Below are positions 35,949-44,998 of a stretch of DNA of 64,000 bases, piece after piece. The stretch is from Burkholderia pyrrocinia. GTDB lineage: Bacteria > Pseudomonadota > Gammaproteobacteria > Burkholderiales > Burkholderiaceae. The stretch lies in NCBI RefSeq assembly GCF_003330765.1, contig NZ_CP024903.1:806001-870000 (forward strand). The letters run 5' to 3'. The stretch's first letter is position 1; the number at the start of each line of letters is the position of its first letter. The position numbers were made by a program, and so were the translations under genes. Below the pieces are notes generated by a model. That model had not been told where the DNA came from, searched no databases, and saw only the letters and a program-made list of their open reading frames with translations.

Positions 35949-36089
35949 CTAAACCGGGTCTTTGCTCGGCGGTCCGTCCGGTTGCTGCGGGTTGCCGTGA
36001 TGGCCCGGCGGCGGCGACAGCGGGTCGTCTTCCGGATCGCGGTTCGGGTCGGCCGGTGGCTCGGGCGTCGGGGTTGTGTGATCGCTCAT
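35949..36089 (-). CDS. Small Pro/Asp-rich hypothetical protein
   Basis: This 46-residue frame begins MSDHTTPTPEPPADPNRDPE and ends PPSKDPV. It is almost wholly proline, aspartate, glycine and polar residues, and would be disordered. It has a proper ATG and stop but no clear Shine-Dalgarno. Similar tiny proline-rich proteins are common in Burkholderia. No function is assigned. Confidence 0.55.
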   Translation of the reverse strand: MSDHTTPTPEPPADPNRDPEDDPLSPPPGHHGNPQQPDGPPSKDPV

Positions 36090-36283
36090 GGGGAACTCGC
36101 GCAATGCGTGACGGCGGTGGCGCGGCGGGTGCGCCTCGTCTCCGTTATAGCCAATCGGGCGCGCGTTTGCAGCGGGATTGTTGCGGCGGGTTGTCGATCG
36201 CCGGCGAAATCCGTGCATTGGCGACTGCCGCGCGGAATCCTGCCGGGGCCGGAGCGGGCGATGCGGGCCCTGCGCGATCGTGG

Positions 36284-36868
36284 TCAGCGCAAATCCGCCG
36301 GCGTGTCTACATCGCGCAGGATGCCGGGATCGTCGACGTCGAGCAGCTTGACCGGCGCGCTGGCGAACAGCGCGCGGGCGCCCGTGTCGCCGTCGAGGGC
36401 GGCGAGCGTATCGAAGTGGTGCGCGGCGAAACCGACCGGATGGCCGCGCACGCCGCGATGCGCGGGCGCGACGATCGACGCATCGTCGGCGTCGAGTGTG
36501 CGCGTGACGGCTTCGTAGGTGGAAGCCGCGATCCACGGCATGTCGCCGAGTGCGACGAGCCAGCCGTTCGCGTCGGGGCTCACGCGTACGCCGGCTGCGA
36601 GGCTCGCGCCCATGCCGCGCACGGCGTCGGGCGCGTAGATGACCTGACAGCCGGCTTCGTTCAGCAGAATCGCGAGTTTTTCGGCGCCGGGACGCACGAC
36701 GGCGATCACGTCGGCCGTGGCCGCCGCGAGATGGCGGGCGGCCGCGACCGCAACCGGCGTGCCGTCGGGAAGCAGCGCGAGCAGCTTGCTGTGCAGGCCG
36801 CTCGGGTCGAAGCGTTGACCAAGGCCGCCGGCGAGCAGGACGCCGGTGGCGAGTGACGCATAGGACAT
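36284..36868 (-). CDS. MobA/MocA-like nucleotidyltransferase (molybdopterin cytidylyltransferase family)
   Basis: This 194-residue protein has the nucleotide-binding start GVLLAGGLGQRFDPSG and the metal-binding aspartate in WLVALGDMPW, followed by GHPVGFAAHHFDTL. MocA-type enzymes add CMP to molybdopterin, making the cofactor used by xanthine-oxidase-family enzymes such as the hydroxylase at 11-14 kb. It stands alone here, so that link is inference. The ATG at 36868 gives a compact start just before the motif. Confidence 0.8.
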   Translation of the reverse strand: MSYASLATGVLLAGGLGQRFDPSGLHSKLLALLPDGTPVAVAAARHLAAATADVIAVVRPGAEKLAILLNEAGCQVIYAPDAVRGMGASLAAGVRVSPDANGWLVALGDMPWIAASTYEAVTRTLDADDASIVAPAHRGVRGHPVGFAAHHFDTLAALDGDTGARALFASAPVKLLDVDDPGILRDVDTPADLR

Positions 36869-36969
36869 CGGCGCGGGGGAGTGAGACAGGTGCCGCGATT
36901 GTGCGGGAGCGGGCGGGGATCGGCAAGTGAGGATGTTACCGAGTCGCGCCCGTCTGATCGGAAAGACTG

Positions 36970-37173
36970 TCATCGCGACCCTTCGTCGAGCAGGCTTTCC
37001 TCGACAGGGCCGTAGATCGCGTGCAATTCCCTCCGCATGACGGCCCAATAACGGTCGCTGAATGACCAATGCCACCATTCCGACGGGTAATTCGTGAAGC
37101 CGGCGCTGGTCAGCGCGGCGATCAGTACGTGGCGGTTTTGTGCGGCCGGTCGGTTGTTCAGACGAATCGAAAA
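36970..37173 (-). pseudogene. C-terminal fragment of D-alanyl-D-alanine dipeptidase (VanX/DdpX family)
   Basis: The fragment reads NRHVLIAALTSAGFTNYPSE, then WWHWSFSDRYWAVMRRELHA and ends shortly after IYGPV. SEWWHW contains the conserved glutamate and zinc-ligand histidine of VanX-type dipeptidases. Only about 55 residues of the usual 190-200 remain; the N-terminal part with the first zinc ligands is missing. Upstream the same frame becomes arginine-rich nonsense, and a VapBC pair begins at 37226. Insertion or deletion at this junction probably removed the rest. Confidence 0.75.
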
Positions 37174-37225
37174 ACGTCGAAGCGGAGAAGGGGCTTCCCG
37201 GTCTGTCCTGCGGGCCGTGCGCGGA

Positions 37226-37621
37226 TCACCAGAGCGTCTTGACGTGCGCGTACGCACGGATTTTTTCGTCGCGGGTGACGAGCGACGCGCCGAGCCGCCG
37301 CGCGGTGGCGACGATCATCCGGTCGGCCGGATCCTTGTGGAACGTGCCGGGCAGGGCGGTGGATTTCGCGGCGATGTCGGCATCGACGGGCACGAAGCGC
37401 ATGCCGTCGATCTGCGCGACGGTGGAGAGCCACGCGTCGACATCCATCGTCAGTGCGAGGCGGTCGTTGCGCACCAGCATAGCAATCTCCCACGCGGAGA
37501 TCGCGGATGCGGCGAGCGCGCCTTCGCTCCGTGCGCGATCGATCGCGCTTCGCGCTTTCTTGCTGAGCGAAGGATCGCCCGCTACCCACCACACCAATGC
37601 ATGCGTATCCAGCACGATCAC
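37226..37621 (-). CDS. vapC: VapC-type PIN-domain toxin ribonuclease
   Basis: This 131-residue PIN-domain protein would cleave RNA (often initiator tRNA or rRNA in characterised VapCs). Acidic active-site residues are visible in VLDTHALVWW, SAWEIAMLV and HKDPADRMIVATA. I choose the GTG at 37621, which overlaps the antitoxin stop (GTGA) and follows GGGAGG by seven bases; a TTG at 37636 is possible but overlaps more. It is paired with the antitoxin immediately upstream. Confidence 0.9.
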   Translation of the reverse strand: MIVLDTHALVWWVAGDPSLSKKARSAIDRARSEGALAASAISAWEIAMLVRNDRLALTMDVDAWLSTVAQIDGMRFVPVDADIAAKSTALPGTFHKDPADRMIVATARRLGASLVTRDEKIRAYAHVKTLW

Positions 37622-37857
37622 CGCGACGCCTCCCAATCATCTTCTGCAATCGGATCGAGAGGATTGTCGTAGCGCATGACCGAGCCGCGCAATATGTCCA
37701 ACGGCTGAGCCTCGCGTGCGTGATACGGCCGGATCTCGAGCGTTGGCTTGCCGTGATCGGTGACGATCAGGCTTTCGCCCGACGCCTCGACGAGCCGGAA
37801 GTATTCGAGTGCGCGAGCCTTGAATTCGGATTTCGAAACGGGAGCGTGCGGCATCAT
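37618..37857 (-). CDS. vapB: Phd/YefM-like VapB antitoxin
   Basis: This 79-residue protein has the Phd/YefM-type DNA-binding N-terminus (VSKSEFKARALEYFRLVEAS, SLIVTDHGKPTLEIRPY) and an acidic C-terminal tail (PLDPIAEDDWEASR) suited to wrap the toxin. The toxin start overlaps its stop. The complex is expected to repress its own promoter; a candidate operator lies at 37876-37887. Confidence 0.88.
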   Translation of the reverse strand: MMPHAPVSKSEFKARALEYFRLVEASGESLIVTDHGKPTLEIRPYHAREAQPLDILRGSVMRYDNPLDPIAEDDWEASR

Positions 37858-37875
37858 GATATGGACCTGGTCATG

Positions 37876-37887
37876 TGACGATAGTCA
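37876..37887. promoter_or_regulatory. Candidate VapB operator
   Basis: TGACGATAGTCA has inverted TGAC/GTCA arms around GATA and lies 19 bases upstream of the antitoxin ATG, in an AT-richer patch likely to include the promoter. Confidence 0.35.
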
Positions 37888-38054
37888 TTTTATGGCGATG
37901 CGGCGAAGGGAGGCAAGTCGCGAAGGTCAGGCGTCACCGGATGTATGCAAAGCGCGACAGGGTGCCGGGGGCCGGAAGACGCTGCCGGCCTTGCTCGCGT
38001 GCTTGCTGTGATCTAGATTTTTTGTATCCGGGTTCTCAGGCGGGAGGGACTGCC

Positions 38055-38477
38055 ATGGAACTGAGCGTAGAACGTGTCGATGTCTGGGCGGCGACCATCG
38101 AGGACAAGCCGGGCGGCCTCGCGACAGTATTAAGTGCCCTGCGGACGGCCGGCGCAGACTTGCAGTTCATCATCGCACGCCGCACATCGGAGGCGCCGGG
38201 CAAGGGCGTCGTGTTTGTCGCGCCACTGCAGGGAGACGCGGTGATTCGCGCGGCCACGCAGGTGGGGTTCAGCATCACCCCGAGCGTTCACTCCGTCCGC
38301 GTAATGGGTCTGGATCAAATGGGCATCATCGGGCAACTCGCCCAGATGCTCGCGGACGGTGCGATCAATCTCCGTGGCGTCTCGGCCGCCGTGCTGGGTT
38401 CCCAGTTCATTGCCTATTTCGCGGTCGATTCGGCGGACGATGCAGACAAGGCGATCGATATCCTGCAGCGGGGATAA
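38055..38477 (+). CDS. Tandem ACT-domain protein
   Basis: This 140-residue cytoplasmic protein consists of two ACT-like domains. The first begins VDVWAATIEDKPGGLATVLS, the second VHSVRVMGLDQMGIIGQLAQ. There is no catalytic domain. ACT domains bind amino acids or other small ligands and regulate enzymes; stand-alone tandem forms resemble the regulatory ACT proteins of amino acid metabolism. GGGAGGG precedes the ATG at 38055. No obvious partner enzyme is adjacent. Confidence 0.85.
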   Translation: MELSVERVDVWAATIEDKPGGLATVLSALRTAGADLQFIIARRTSEAPGKGVVFVAPLQGDAVIRAATQVGFSITPSVHSVRVMGLDQMGIIGQLAQMLADGAINLRGVSAAVLGSQFIAYFAVDSADDADKAIDILQRG

Positions 38478-38557
38478 GGCGGCTGCGTTGGACGGTGGAC
38501 TGGCTTGGCCGAAAGGGGGCATGCGTTTCAGGACGTTGCGGGGCTCCGCCACATGGC

Positions 38558-39241
38558 TCAGGTATCCGCCCACCGTCTCAGCAGGTTGTGATAGATCCCG
38601 GTGAGTGCGATCACGCCCGGGTCGTGCGCACCTTTGTCCGCAGAGAGCTGCTGAATCTGCGTATCGAGCTGGAACAGCAGCGTGCGATCGGCGTCGTCGC
38701 GCACCATGCTCTGGATCCAGAAGAACGATGCAACGCGCTCGCCACGCGTAACCGGCGTCACGCGATGCAGGCTCGACGCCGGATATAGCACGAGATCGCC
38801 TGCCGGCAGCTTCGCGCGATGCACGCCATAGGTATCCTCGACACACAGCTCGCCGCCGTCGTACGCATCGGGTTCCGCGAGAAACAGCGTTGCCGACAGA
38901 TCGCTGCGCACGCGGAAATCCGTGCCGCGCAGCAGCCGGATCGCGTTGTCGACGTGCGTGCCGAACGTCTCGCCGCCTTCATAGCGGTTGAACAGCGGTG
39001 GAAACACCTTGAGCGGCAGCGCCGCCGAGAAGAACAGCGGATGGCGCGCCAGCGCATCCTGGATCGCGTCGCCAACCGCGCGCGCCGCCGGCGAGCCTTC
39101 CGGCAACTGCCGGTTGCGTTTCGCGAGTGCCGACTGCGCGCCGGATGTCGCGTTGCCGTCGACCCATTCGGCCGCATCGAGCACGTCGCGGCATTGCGCG
39201 ACCTGCGCGTTGGTCAATACGCCGGGGATATGAAGCATCAT
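38558..39241 (-). CDS. piuC: Fe(II)/2-oxoglutarate PKHD-type hydroxylase (PiuC/YbiX)
   Basis: This 227-residue non-haem iron dioxygenase has iron ligands in GTHVDNAIR (His, Asp) and [12 protein letters not shown] (His), with a 2-oxoglutarate-binding arginine in ERVASFFW. Length and motifs match PiuC/YbiX, which accompanies siderophore receptors and may modify a siderophore or a receptor-linked substrate; the true substrate is unknown. The start ATGATG overlaps the Sel1 gene stop. It is the last gene of the iron operon. Confidence 0.93.
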   Translation of the reverse strand: MMLHIPGVLTNAQVAQCRDVLDAAEWVDGNATSGAQSALAKRNRQLPEGSPAARAVGDAIQDALARHPLFFSAALPLKVFPPLFNRYEGGETFGTHVDNAIRLLRGTDFRVRSDLSATLFLAEPDAYDGGELCVEDTYGVHRAKLPAGDLVLYPASSLHRVTPVTRGERVASFFWIQSMVRDDADRTLLFQLDTQIQQLSADKGAHDPGVIALTGIYHNLLRRWADT

Positions 39242-39993
39242 GATGCGGATTCCATTGCGGGCGGTGGCAGTTGCATTGCCGCCGAGCGAAAAGCGTCGAC
39301 CGGCGACGACGCGAGATACGCATGCATCTTCGCGATGAACGCGGGCGTCGCGCTGGCCGGCACGCGCGCGAGCCAGGCGAGCGATTCGTCGATGTGCCCG
39401 CGCTCGGCGAGCAGCCGCGCAAAATTGAACTGGCCGCGGAAGTCGCCGGCAACGGCTGCGCGGCGATAGTGGTCGAACGCGGCGTCGGTGTCGACCGACA
39501 CGACCCAGCCGTCCTCGTAGAAGCCGCCGATCAGGTTGATCGATTTCGCATGGCCGAGTGCGGCCGCGCGGCGGAACCAGTCGAGCGCGTCGGTGCGGCT
39601 CTCGTCGACGCCGTTGCCGAGCGCGAGCGCCGTCGCGTAGTTGTACATGCCCCAATCGAGCCCCGCCTGCGCGGCGAGCCGGTACCAGTACACGGCGACC
39701 GGCGCGCACGCGGCCGTGCCCCAGCCGAACTCGTAGCAGCGGCCGAGCATGTTCATCGCCATCGGATGACCGGCCCGCGCGGCGTGCCGGAACCAGTTGA
39801 ACGCGGCGGCTGGATCGCGCGCGACGCCATGCCCGTCGAGCAGGTACTGCCCGTAGACGGCCTGTGCATCGACGATACCGTTGTCGGCCGCCGCCGCGAC
39901 CCACGCGGCGGCGCGCTCGGGCGGCCCGGCCAGGATGTCGGCGAACTCGCGCGGCGACACCGACGCGAGCGCCTTCAGCGACACGGACTCCAT
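39238..39993 (-). CDS. Sel1-repeat (TPR-like) protein of the siderophore-receptor operon
   Basis: This 251-residue protein is built from about four to five Sel1-like repeats, for example [20 protein letters not shown], then [14 protein letters not shown] and [13 protein letters not shown]. No signal peptide is present, so it acts in the cytoplasm, probably as a binding adaptor. It starts three bases after the receptor stop and overlaps the hydroxylase start. The same trio (receptor, PiuC-type hydroxylase, Sel1 protein) occurs around piuA in Pseudomonas aeruginosa, supporting a linked role. Confidence 0.9.
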   Translation of the reverse strand: MESVSLKALASVSPREFADILAGPPERAAAWVAAAADNGIVDAQAVYGQYLLDGHGVARDPAAAFNWFRHAARAGHPMAMNMLGRCYEFGWGTAACAPVAVYWYRLAAQAGLDWGMYNYATALALGNGVDESRTDALDWFRRAAALGHAKSINLIGGFYEDGWVVSVDTDAAFDHYRRAAVAGDFRGQFNFARLLAERGHIDESLAWLARVPASATPAFIAKMHAYLASSPVDAFRSAAMQLPPPAMESAS

Positions 39994-39996
39994 CGA

Positions 39997-42240
39997 TCAG
40001 TAGCGCGCGTTCAGCGTGACGAACGCCGAGCGGCCCGGTGCGATCGACGCATAGTGCGCCGGATACGCCTGATCGAAGTACGTGCGGTTGAACAGGTTGT
40101 TCACGTTCAGTTGCAGGTCGAGCTTCTTGTTGATCCGGTACTGCGCCATCGCATCGAAGCGCCAGTACGACGGCACGGCGCGCAGGTTCGCGGGATCGCC
40201 GAATACGTCCGACATGTAGAACGCGCCGCCGCCGACCGTGAACTTCGGCGTCACGTCGTAGTTCGACCACATCGTGAGGCTGTGCTTCGGCGTGTTCGGG
40301 AAGCGGTTGCCGTTGTTCGCGGCGTCCTTGCCGTTGTCGCGCAGCTGGCTCTTCATGTACGTGTAGCCGCCGAACACCTGCCACTGCTTCGTGATCTGGC
40401 CCGCGACGCCGAACTCGAGACCCTGCACGCGCTTGTTGCCGACCATCGCATACTGGTTGTTCGGCAGCGTCACGCGTGCGTTCGTCGTGTCGATCTGGAA
40501 CAGCGCGGCGGTCAGCGACAGCTTGTCGTTCAGCACGTTCCACTTCGTGCCGAGCTCGATGCTGCGGTTCTTTTCGGGCGCCATCTGGTCGGCGTTCGGG
40601 CCGACGCCGCCGCGGCCCGGCGTGAGCGACTGCGTTTCGCTGCCTTCGCCGAGCAGCATGCCGGCCGGCGTCGACGACGTCGCGTACGACGCATAGATGC
40701 TGCCGTTTTGCGCGGGCTTGAACACGAGGCCGGCCTGCCAGTTCACCAGCGTGTCGTCGCGCGTAGTGGTCTTGCCGCCGTTGGCCTTGGTGTCGGTGAA
40801 GCGGGTCGAGTAGTCGTCGACGCGCACGCCGGCGTTGACCTGCCAGCGCGGCGTGATCTCGATCGTGTCGAAGCCGTAGATCGACTTCGTCGTGGTGCGC
40901 GCATGCGCGTAGTCGTTGTTGTGCGTGATCGAGCCGGCCCACGGATCGTTCGGGTTCGGCGACCAGAGGCTCGTGCAGTTGTACCCCGACGCAGCGCCGA
41001 TGCCTTTCTGGCAGATCTTGCCGTTATCCGTTGCGACGTTGTACGTATCGCGTTTGCCCCATTCACGCGTCAACTCGATGCCGGTCGTGAAGCTGTGCTT
41101 GAACGGGCCGGTGCGGAATTCGCCGAACAGCTCGGTCAGGTTCGCGAGGCTGTTGATCGAGCTGTCGCGGTTGTTGTTGCGGCGCCAGACCTTGCCGTTC
41201 ACCACGTTGCCCTGGCTGTCGTCCGGCTGCGTCCAGATGTAGTCCTGCGTCGATTCCGTGTAACGCGTGGTGTTGCGGATCGTCAGCGACGACGTGATGT
41301 CGTGTTCGATCTTGATCGTGCTGATGTCCGACGTGGTCTTGCGGAAGTCGCGGTCGATCAGCCCGTAGAAGTTGTGGCGATCGACGGGCGCCGGATAGAT
41401 CGTGCCGACGTTCGCGGGCTTGTTCGACGTCGTATAGAAGTACGGGATGCCGCCGTCCGGCATGTCGTCCGTCGACAGGTGGTAGTAGCTCGCGGTCACG
41501 CGCGTCGGCGTGCCGAGGCCGAACGCGATCGACGGCGCGACGCCCCAGCGCTCGTTGTTGACGGCGTCGCGGCCGGCGACGTCGTTGTTGTGGCTCATCA
41601 GGTTCAGGCGAAACGCGGCGTGATCGGCGAACTGCCAGTTGCCGTCGGCCGTGAAGCGGCGATAGCGGTCGGTGCCGACGCCCGCGCTCGCGCTGGCCGT
41701 CGTGCCGAGGTGCGGGGCCTTCGTGATCAGGTTGATGCTGCCGCCCGCGCCGCCGCGGCCGCCGTATGCGCCGTCGGAACCCTTGGTGATCTCGATGCGC
41801 TCGGTGTTGAAGATCTCGCGCGTCGTGGCGCCCGTGTCGCGCATGCCGTCGACGAACATGCTGCCCTGCGTGTCGTAGCCGCGGATGAACGGACGATCGC
41901 CGAGCGGGTTGCCGCCTTCGCCGGCGCCGAACGTGATGCCGGGCACGGTGCGCAGCGCTTCGGTCAGCGTCGACGCGCCGCTGCTCTGGATCAGTTCCTG
42001 CGGGATCACGGTGACGGACTTCGGCGTGTCGACGAGCGGCGCGGTGAATTTCGCGGAAGCGGAAAAGTCGGCCTTGTAGCTGTGCTCGGTCTTGCCCTGG
42101 ATCTCGATCGGCGCGAGATGGCCTTCGGTGCTGGCCGGGGCCGCAGGCGGCGCGCCGTCGGCGAATGCGGGGCTCGCGGCGAGCACGCTGCACAAGGTGG
42201 TGAATTTACCGAGCTTCAGCTCGTCAGGACGTGACTTCAT
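39997..42240 (-). CDS. fiu: TonB-dependent catecholate siderophore receptor (Fiu/PiuA type)
   Basis: This 747-residue outer-membrane receptor has a signal peptide ending near ASPAFA-DGA and a plug domain (about 70-200: [57 protein letters not shown]). A 22-strand barrel follows, ending in an aromatic residue ([10 protein letters not shown]). It imports ferric catecholate siderophores or monomeric catechols with TonB energy; relatives also admit catechol beta-lactams such as cefiderocol. The ATG at 42240 fits the signal peptide. A Fur-like box lies about 115 bases upstream. Confidence 0.94.
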   Translation of the reverse strand: MKSRPDELKLGKFTTLCSVLAASPAFADGAPPAAPASTEGHLAPIEIQGKTEHSYKADFSASAKFTAPLVDTPKSVTVIPQELIQSSGASTLTEALRTVPGITFGAGEGGNPLGDRPFIRGYDTQGSMFVDGMRDTGATTREIFNTERIEITKGSDGAYGGRGGAGGSINLITKAPHLGTTASASAGVGTDRYRRFTADGNWQFADHAAFRLNLMSHNNDVAGRDAVNNERWGVAPSIAFGLGTPTRVTASYYHLSTDDMPDGGIPYFYTTSNKPANVGTIYPAPVDRHNFYGLIDRDFRKTTSDISTIKIEHDITSSLTIRNTTRYTESTQDYIWTQPDDSQGNVVNGKVWRRNNNRDSSINSLANLTELFGEFRTGPFKHSFTTGIELTREWGKRDTYNVATDNGKICQKGIGAASGYNCTSLWSPNPNDPWAGSITHNNDYAHARTTTKSIYGFDTIEITPRWQVNAGVRVDDYSTRFTDTKANGGKTTTRDDTLVNWQAGLVFKPAQNGSIYASYATSSTPAGMLLGEGSETQSLTPGRGGVGPNADQMAPEKNRSIELGTKWNVLNDKLSLTAALFQIDTTNARVTLPNNQYAMVGNKRVQGLEFGVAGQITKQWQVFGGYTYMKSQLRDNGKDAANNGNRFPNTPKHSLTMWSNYDVTPKFTVGGGAFYMSDVFGDPANLRAVPSYWRFDAMAQYRINKKLDLQLNVNNLFNRTYFDQAYPAHYASIAPGRSAFVTLNARY

Positions 42241-42353
42241 GATGCGCTTCGACCTCGCGGTGTGGTCCCGGGGGCGGTGCGCTACGGAAATGTGCATGCC
42301 GCCGGGAATTATTACGATTTGTTTTCAGTCGGCATTCTATGTAATTTTTAGTT

Positions 42354-42370
42354 AAATGAGAAGCGTTCTT
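42354..42370 (-). promoter_or_regulatory. Fur-like box upstream of the siderophore receptor operon
   Basis: AAATGAGAAGCGTTCTT is an imperfect inverted repeat with TGAGAA/TTCT arms, like beta-proteobacterial Fur sites, in an AT-rich patch ahead of the receptor gene. It predicts iron repression of the three-gene operon. Confidence 0.5.
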
Positions 42371-42560
42371 GTTTGCGTTTGTAAGGGGATTGTTGACGAA
42401 TGTTACGGGGTGGTTGTGGGGCGGTTGAAGCGTGGAGCCGGCCGAATGGCCGAGTGTGACGGGCTCGGTGGTCGGGTTACAGTGATCGCGTCGTGGTGCC
42501 ATCCATGTGACAGCAAAGTGCTAATATGACTGCATTGGAAGCGTTTTAATGGGGTGCATC

Positions 42561-42800
42561 ATGCCGGTAATCACCGTTCGAAATTTGCCCGACGAGGTCC
42601 ATCGTGCCCTTCGGATCCGCGCAGCTCAGCACGGGCGCAGCACCGAAGCCGAGGTGCGCGACATCCTCGAGCAGGCCGTTTTACCGGGAGGGCGTCTCAA
42701 GTTGGGCACGCTGCTGGCGGAAATCGGACGGGAGGCAGGCGGCGTCGATCTCGACGTTCAGCGCGACAAGATGCCAACCGATCCGATGAGCTTCGAATGA
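42561..42800 (+). CDS. FitA/VapB-type ribbon-helix-helix antitoxin
   Basis: This 79-residue protein has an Arc-like DNA-binding N-terminus: MPVITVRNLPDEVHRALRIR, then AAQHGRSTEAEVRDILEQAV. The C-terminal tail would bind the toxin. This is the FitA class, unlike the Phd-type antitoxin at 37.6 kb. GGGGTG lies just before the ATG at 42561; an ATG at 42549 would add four residues. The stop overlaps the toxin start. Confidence 0.9.
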   Translation: MPVITVRNLPDEVHRALRIRAAQHGRSTEAEVRDILEQAVLPGGRLKLGTLLAEIGREAGGVDLDVQRDKMPTDPMSFE

Positions 42801-43216
42801 TCCTTGTTGATACCAACGTCATTTCCGAGCCGCTGCGGCGCGAGCCGAGCGCGGCCGTGATCGAATGGCTCGATGCCCAGAACGTTGAAACACTGTTTCT
42901 GGCCGCGATCAGTCTCGCCGAAATGCGGTTCGGCGTCGCGACGTTGCCGGAAGGGCGCAGGCGAGACTGGCTGCATCAAAGCATCGAGCATCGTGTCATG
43001 CCGGTGTTTCGCGGCCGGATTCTGCCGTTCGACGATGCGGCAAGCAAGGCGTACGCAAGCATTCGCGCGCGGGCACGCGCCGCGGGCAACGCGATTGCGC
43101 TCTCCGACGGCTACATCGCCGCGACGGCCGAGGCGAACGGCCTGATCGTCGCGACGCGCGACGTCGCACCGTTCGAAGCGGCGGGCCTCCGGGTGATCGA
43201 TCCATGGGCGTTGTAG
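42797..43216 (+). CDS. FitB/VapC-type PIN-domain toxin
   Basis: This 139-residue PIN ribonuclease has the expected acidic residues in MILVDTNVISEPL, ISLAEMRFGV and ALSDGYIAATAEANG, followed by IVATRDVAPFEAAGLRVIDP. The ATG overlaps the antitoxin TGA (ATGA). FitB-like toxins in other proteobacteria slow growth until released from FitA. A shared terminator follows at 43250-43285. Confidence 0.92.
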   Translation: MILVDTNVISEPLRREPSAAVIEWLDAQNVETLFLAAISLAEMRFGVATLPEGRRRDWLHQSIEHRVMPVFRGRILPFDDAASKAYASIRARARAAGNAIALSDGYIAATAEANGLIVATRDVAPFEAAGLRVIDPWAL

Positions 43217-43249
43217 CCGCTGGCCGTTCGCCGGTTCTTCGCGTGCGCC

Positions 43250-43285
43250 AAAAAAAAAGCGCGCCGGGCAAGCCCGCCGCGCTTT
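43250..43285. terminator. Bidirectional terminator between the PIN toxin and pyrB
   Basis: A hairpin of GCGCGCCGGG and CCCGCCGCGC (one mismatch) is preceded by nine A residues on the plus strand, giving a long T-tract for the left-pointing pyrB transcript, and followed by a short TTT for the rightward toxin transcript. Confidence 0.8.
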
Positions 43286-43308
43286 CCGTTGAACGAGTGA
43301 GATGCGGC

Positions 43309-44604
43309 TCAATCGACCCCGTGAAACACCGCGTCCTCCGGCCCGAGATACGCCGGCGGGCGCCACGTCGCGTCGCGCATCGAATGCTGCACGAGGTTCT
43401 CGACGCCGAGCAGCACCGCGAAGATCGCCATCCGCACCGGAATGCCGTTGTCGGTCTGCCGGAAGATCGCGAGACGCGGGTCGCGGTTCAGGTCGACCGA
43501 CAGGTCGTTCGCGCCGGGCCGGCTGTCGCGCGGCAGCGGGTGCATGATCAGTGTGTCAGTCTTGCAGACCGAGTCGACGAGCGCCTGGTTGATCTGGAAA
43601 TCCGGCGTGTAGCCTTCGAACGACTCGTCGGTGAAGCGCTCCTTCTGGATCCGCGTCGCGTAGACCACGTCCGCGCCGCGCAGCCCGGCCGCGAGATCGG
43701 TCGTCTGCTCGATCACATGGCCGTTCGTCTCGATCTGATCGATGATGTAGGCCGGCATCTCGAGCGTCGGCGGCGACACGAGCGTGAACTTGAGCCCGCG
43801 GTACAGCGCGAGCAGCTTGACGAGGGAGTGCACGGTGCGGCCGTACTTGAGATCGCCGACCAGCGCGATGTGCGCGCCGTCGACGATCTTGCCGAGCCGC
43901 GAGAACTCGCGCTGGATCGTATAGAGATCGAGCAGCGCCTGGCTCGGGTGCTCGCCGGGGCCGTCGCCGCCGTTGATCACGGGCAGGTTGGTCGCACGCG
44001 CGAATTCGGCCACCGAGCCTTTCTCCGGGTGGCGGATCACGAGTGCGTCGACGTACCCGGCCATCACGCGGCTCGTGTCGTAGATCGATTCGCCCTTGGC
44101 CATCGACGAGAACGTGAAGCCCGTCGTGTCGCACACCGAGCCGCCGAGCCGGCAGAAAGCCGCGCCGAACGACACGCGCGTCCGCGTGCTTGCCTCGAAG
44201 AACAGGTTGCCGAGCACGGCGCCTTCCAGCACGCGCGAAATCTTGTGGCGCCGCGCGATCGGCTGCATCACGTCGGCCACGCGGAACAGCGCCTCGACCG
44301 ATTCCCGCGAGAACTGGTCGACCGACAGCAACTGCGGTTTGCCTTCGAACAGAAACTGCTTCGCGAGCCCTTGATTATCTACGCTTTGCGTATAGCCGCC
44401 GCCTTCCGGTGCCGAACGCTCGACGATTTCCGACACGAAGCGCTCGACGATCTCGGGCATCCCGCGCGACTCCTGCGAGTCGTCGGGCAGCAGCCACGTG
44501 TCCAGCGCGCGCCGGCTGACGCCGATGCGACTGGCGAACGTTTCGCGGGTCATGTTGAGGCGGCGCATCGCGTCGCGGAGGAAGGCTTGCTGGGGAACGG
44601 TCAT
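43309..44604 (-). CDS. pyrB: Aspartate carbamoyltransferase with N-terminal helix-turn-helix extension
   Basis: This 431-residue enzyme joins carbamoyl phosphate and aspartate in pyrimidine synthesis. Active-site motifs are FFEASTRTRVSFG, the HPSQALLDLYTI helix and LIMHPLPRD. It is over 100 residues longer than ordinary PyrB. Residues 1-65 resemble a helix-turn-helix domain (MRRLNMTRETFASRIGVSRR, ALDTWLLPDD). AGGAG precedes the ATG at 44604. A perfect palindrome overlaps its own promoter (44623-44643). No pyrC-like partner follows. A DNA-binding, self-regulating enzyme is a reasonable inference but unproven. Confidence 0.93.
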   Translation of the reverse strand: MTVPQQAFLRDAMRRLNMTRETFASRIGVSRRALDTWLLPDDSQESRGMPEIVERFVSEIVERSAPEGGGYTQSVDNQGLAKQFLFEGKPQLLSVDQFSRESVEALFRVADVMQPIARRHKISRVLEGAVLGNLFFEASTRTRVSFGAAFCRLGGSVCDTTGFTFSSMAKGESIYDTSRVMAGYVDALVIRHPEKGSVAEFARATNLPVINGGDGPGEHPSQALLDLYTIQREFSRLGKIVDGAHIALVGDLKYGRTVHSLVKLLALYRGLKFTLVSPPTLEMPAYIIDQIETNGHVIEQTTDLAAGLRGADVVYATRIQKERFTDESFEGYTPDFQINQALVDSVCKTDTLIMHPLPRDSRPGANDLSVDLNRDPRLAIFRQTDNGIPVRMAIFAVLLGVENLVQHSMRDATWRPPAYLGPEDAVFHGVD

Positions 44605-44622
44605 CGGCGGCTCCTGGCGGAA

Positions 44623-44666
44623 AATATACGCGATGCGTATATTAGTTCCTGGCGCAATGAAGTCAA
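44623..44666 (-). promoter_or_regulatory. pyrB promoter with perfect 9-3-9 palindrome over the -10
   Basis: On the minus strand TTGACT (44661-44666) and TAATAT (44639-44644) are 16 bases apart and form a good sigma-70 promoter. The palindrome AATATACGC-gat-GCGTATATT (44623-44643) covers the -10 and transcription start region and ends 19 bases before the ATG. It looks like a repressor operator. Confidence 0.75.
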
Positions 44667-44743
44667 GGAAAATCTGCGTGAACGGGCTGTGTCGCTCGTG
44701 TGACACGCGACGGGCCCATACTGGCGCGCGGCGTCCGTCTCCG

Positions 44744-44749
44744 TATAAT
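44744..44749 (+). promoter_or_regulatory. Perfect -10 box for the entericidin gene
   Basis: TATAAT lies about 90 bases before the ATG at 44839. No good -35 is visible at the proper distance. Confidence 0.5.
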
Positions 44750-44838
44750 CAGGTCAGGCCCCGTGCCCTGCGTCTTGCAGGGCGCCATGCCGCAAACGAT
44801 TCGCCCGGTCGGGCTTGTTGATTCGAAGGAGAGTGAGA

Positions 44839-44973
44839 ATGACGCGTACGATTGCTGCAATGCTGCTGGTGGTGACCGCCGCGCTTGCCGGTTGCAATAC
44901 GATGGCCGGCATGGGCCAGGACATTTCGAAGGGTGGCCAGGCGATCAGCGATTCGGCTGAAAAGGCCAAGTAA
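44839..44973 (+). CDS. Entericidin-family small lipoprotein
   Basis: This 44-residue protein has a lipoprotein signal peptide with lipobox LAGC (residues 16-19), and after the cysteine the family pattern NTMAGMGQDISKGGQAISDS, ending with AEKAK. Entericidins are small envelope lipoproteins; EcnA/EcnB of E. coli act as antidote and bacteriolytic toxin, but single copies like this are widespread and poorly understood. AAGGAGA precedes the ATG, and a strong terminator follows, so it is a one-gene transcript. Confidence 0.93.
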   Translation: MTRTIAAMLLVVTAALAGCNTMAGMGQDISKGGQAISDSAEKAK

Positions 44974-44998
44974 GCCGACCGGTTCCGGAATGCAGAAG

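Noticed and set aside
39271..42234. A long plus-strand open frame opposite the siderophore receptor
   Set aside because: Arginine-rich antisense shadow of a clear TonB receptor gene on the minus strand.
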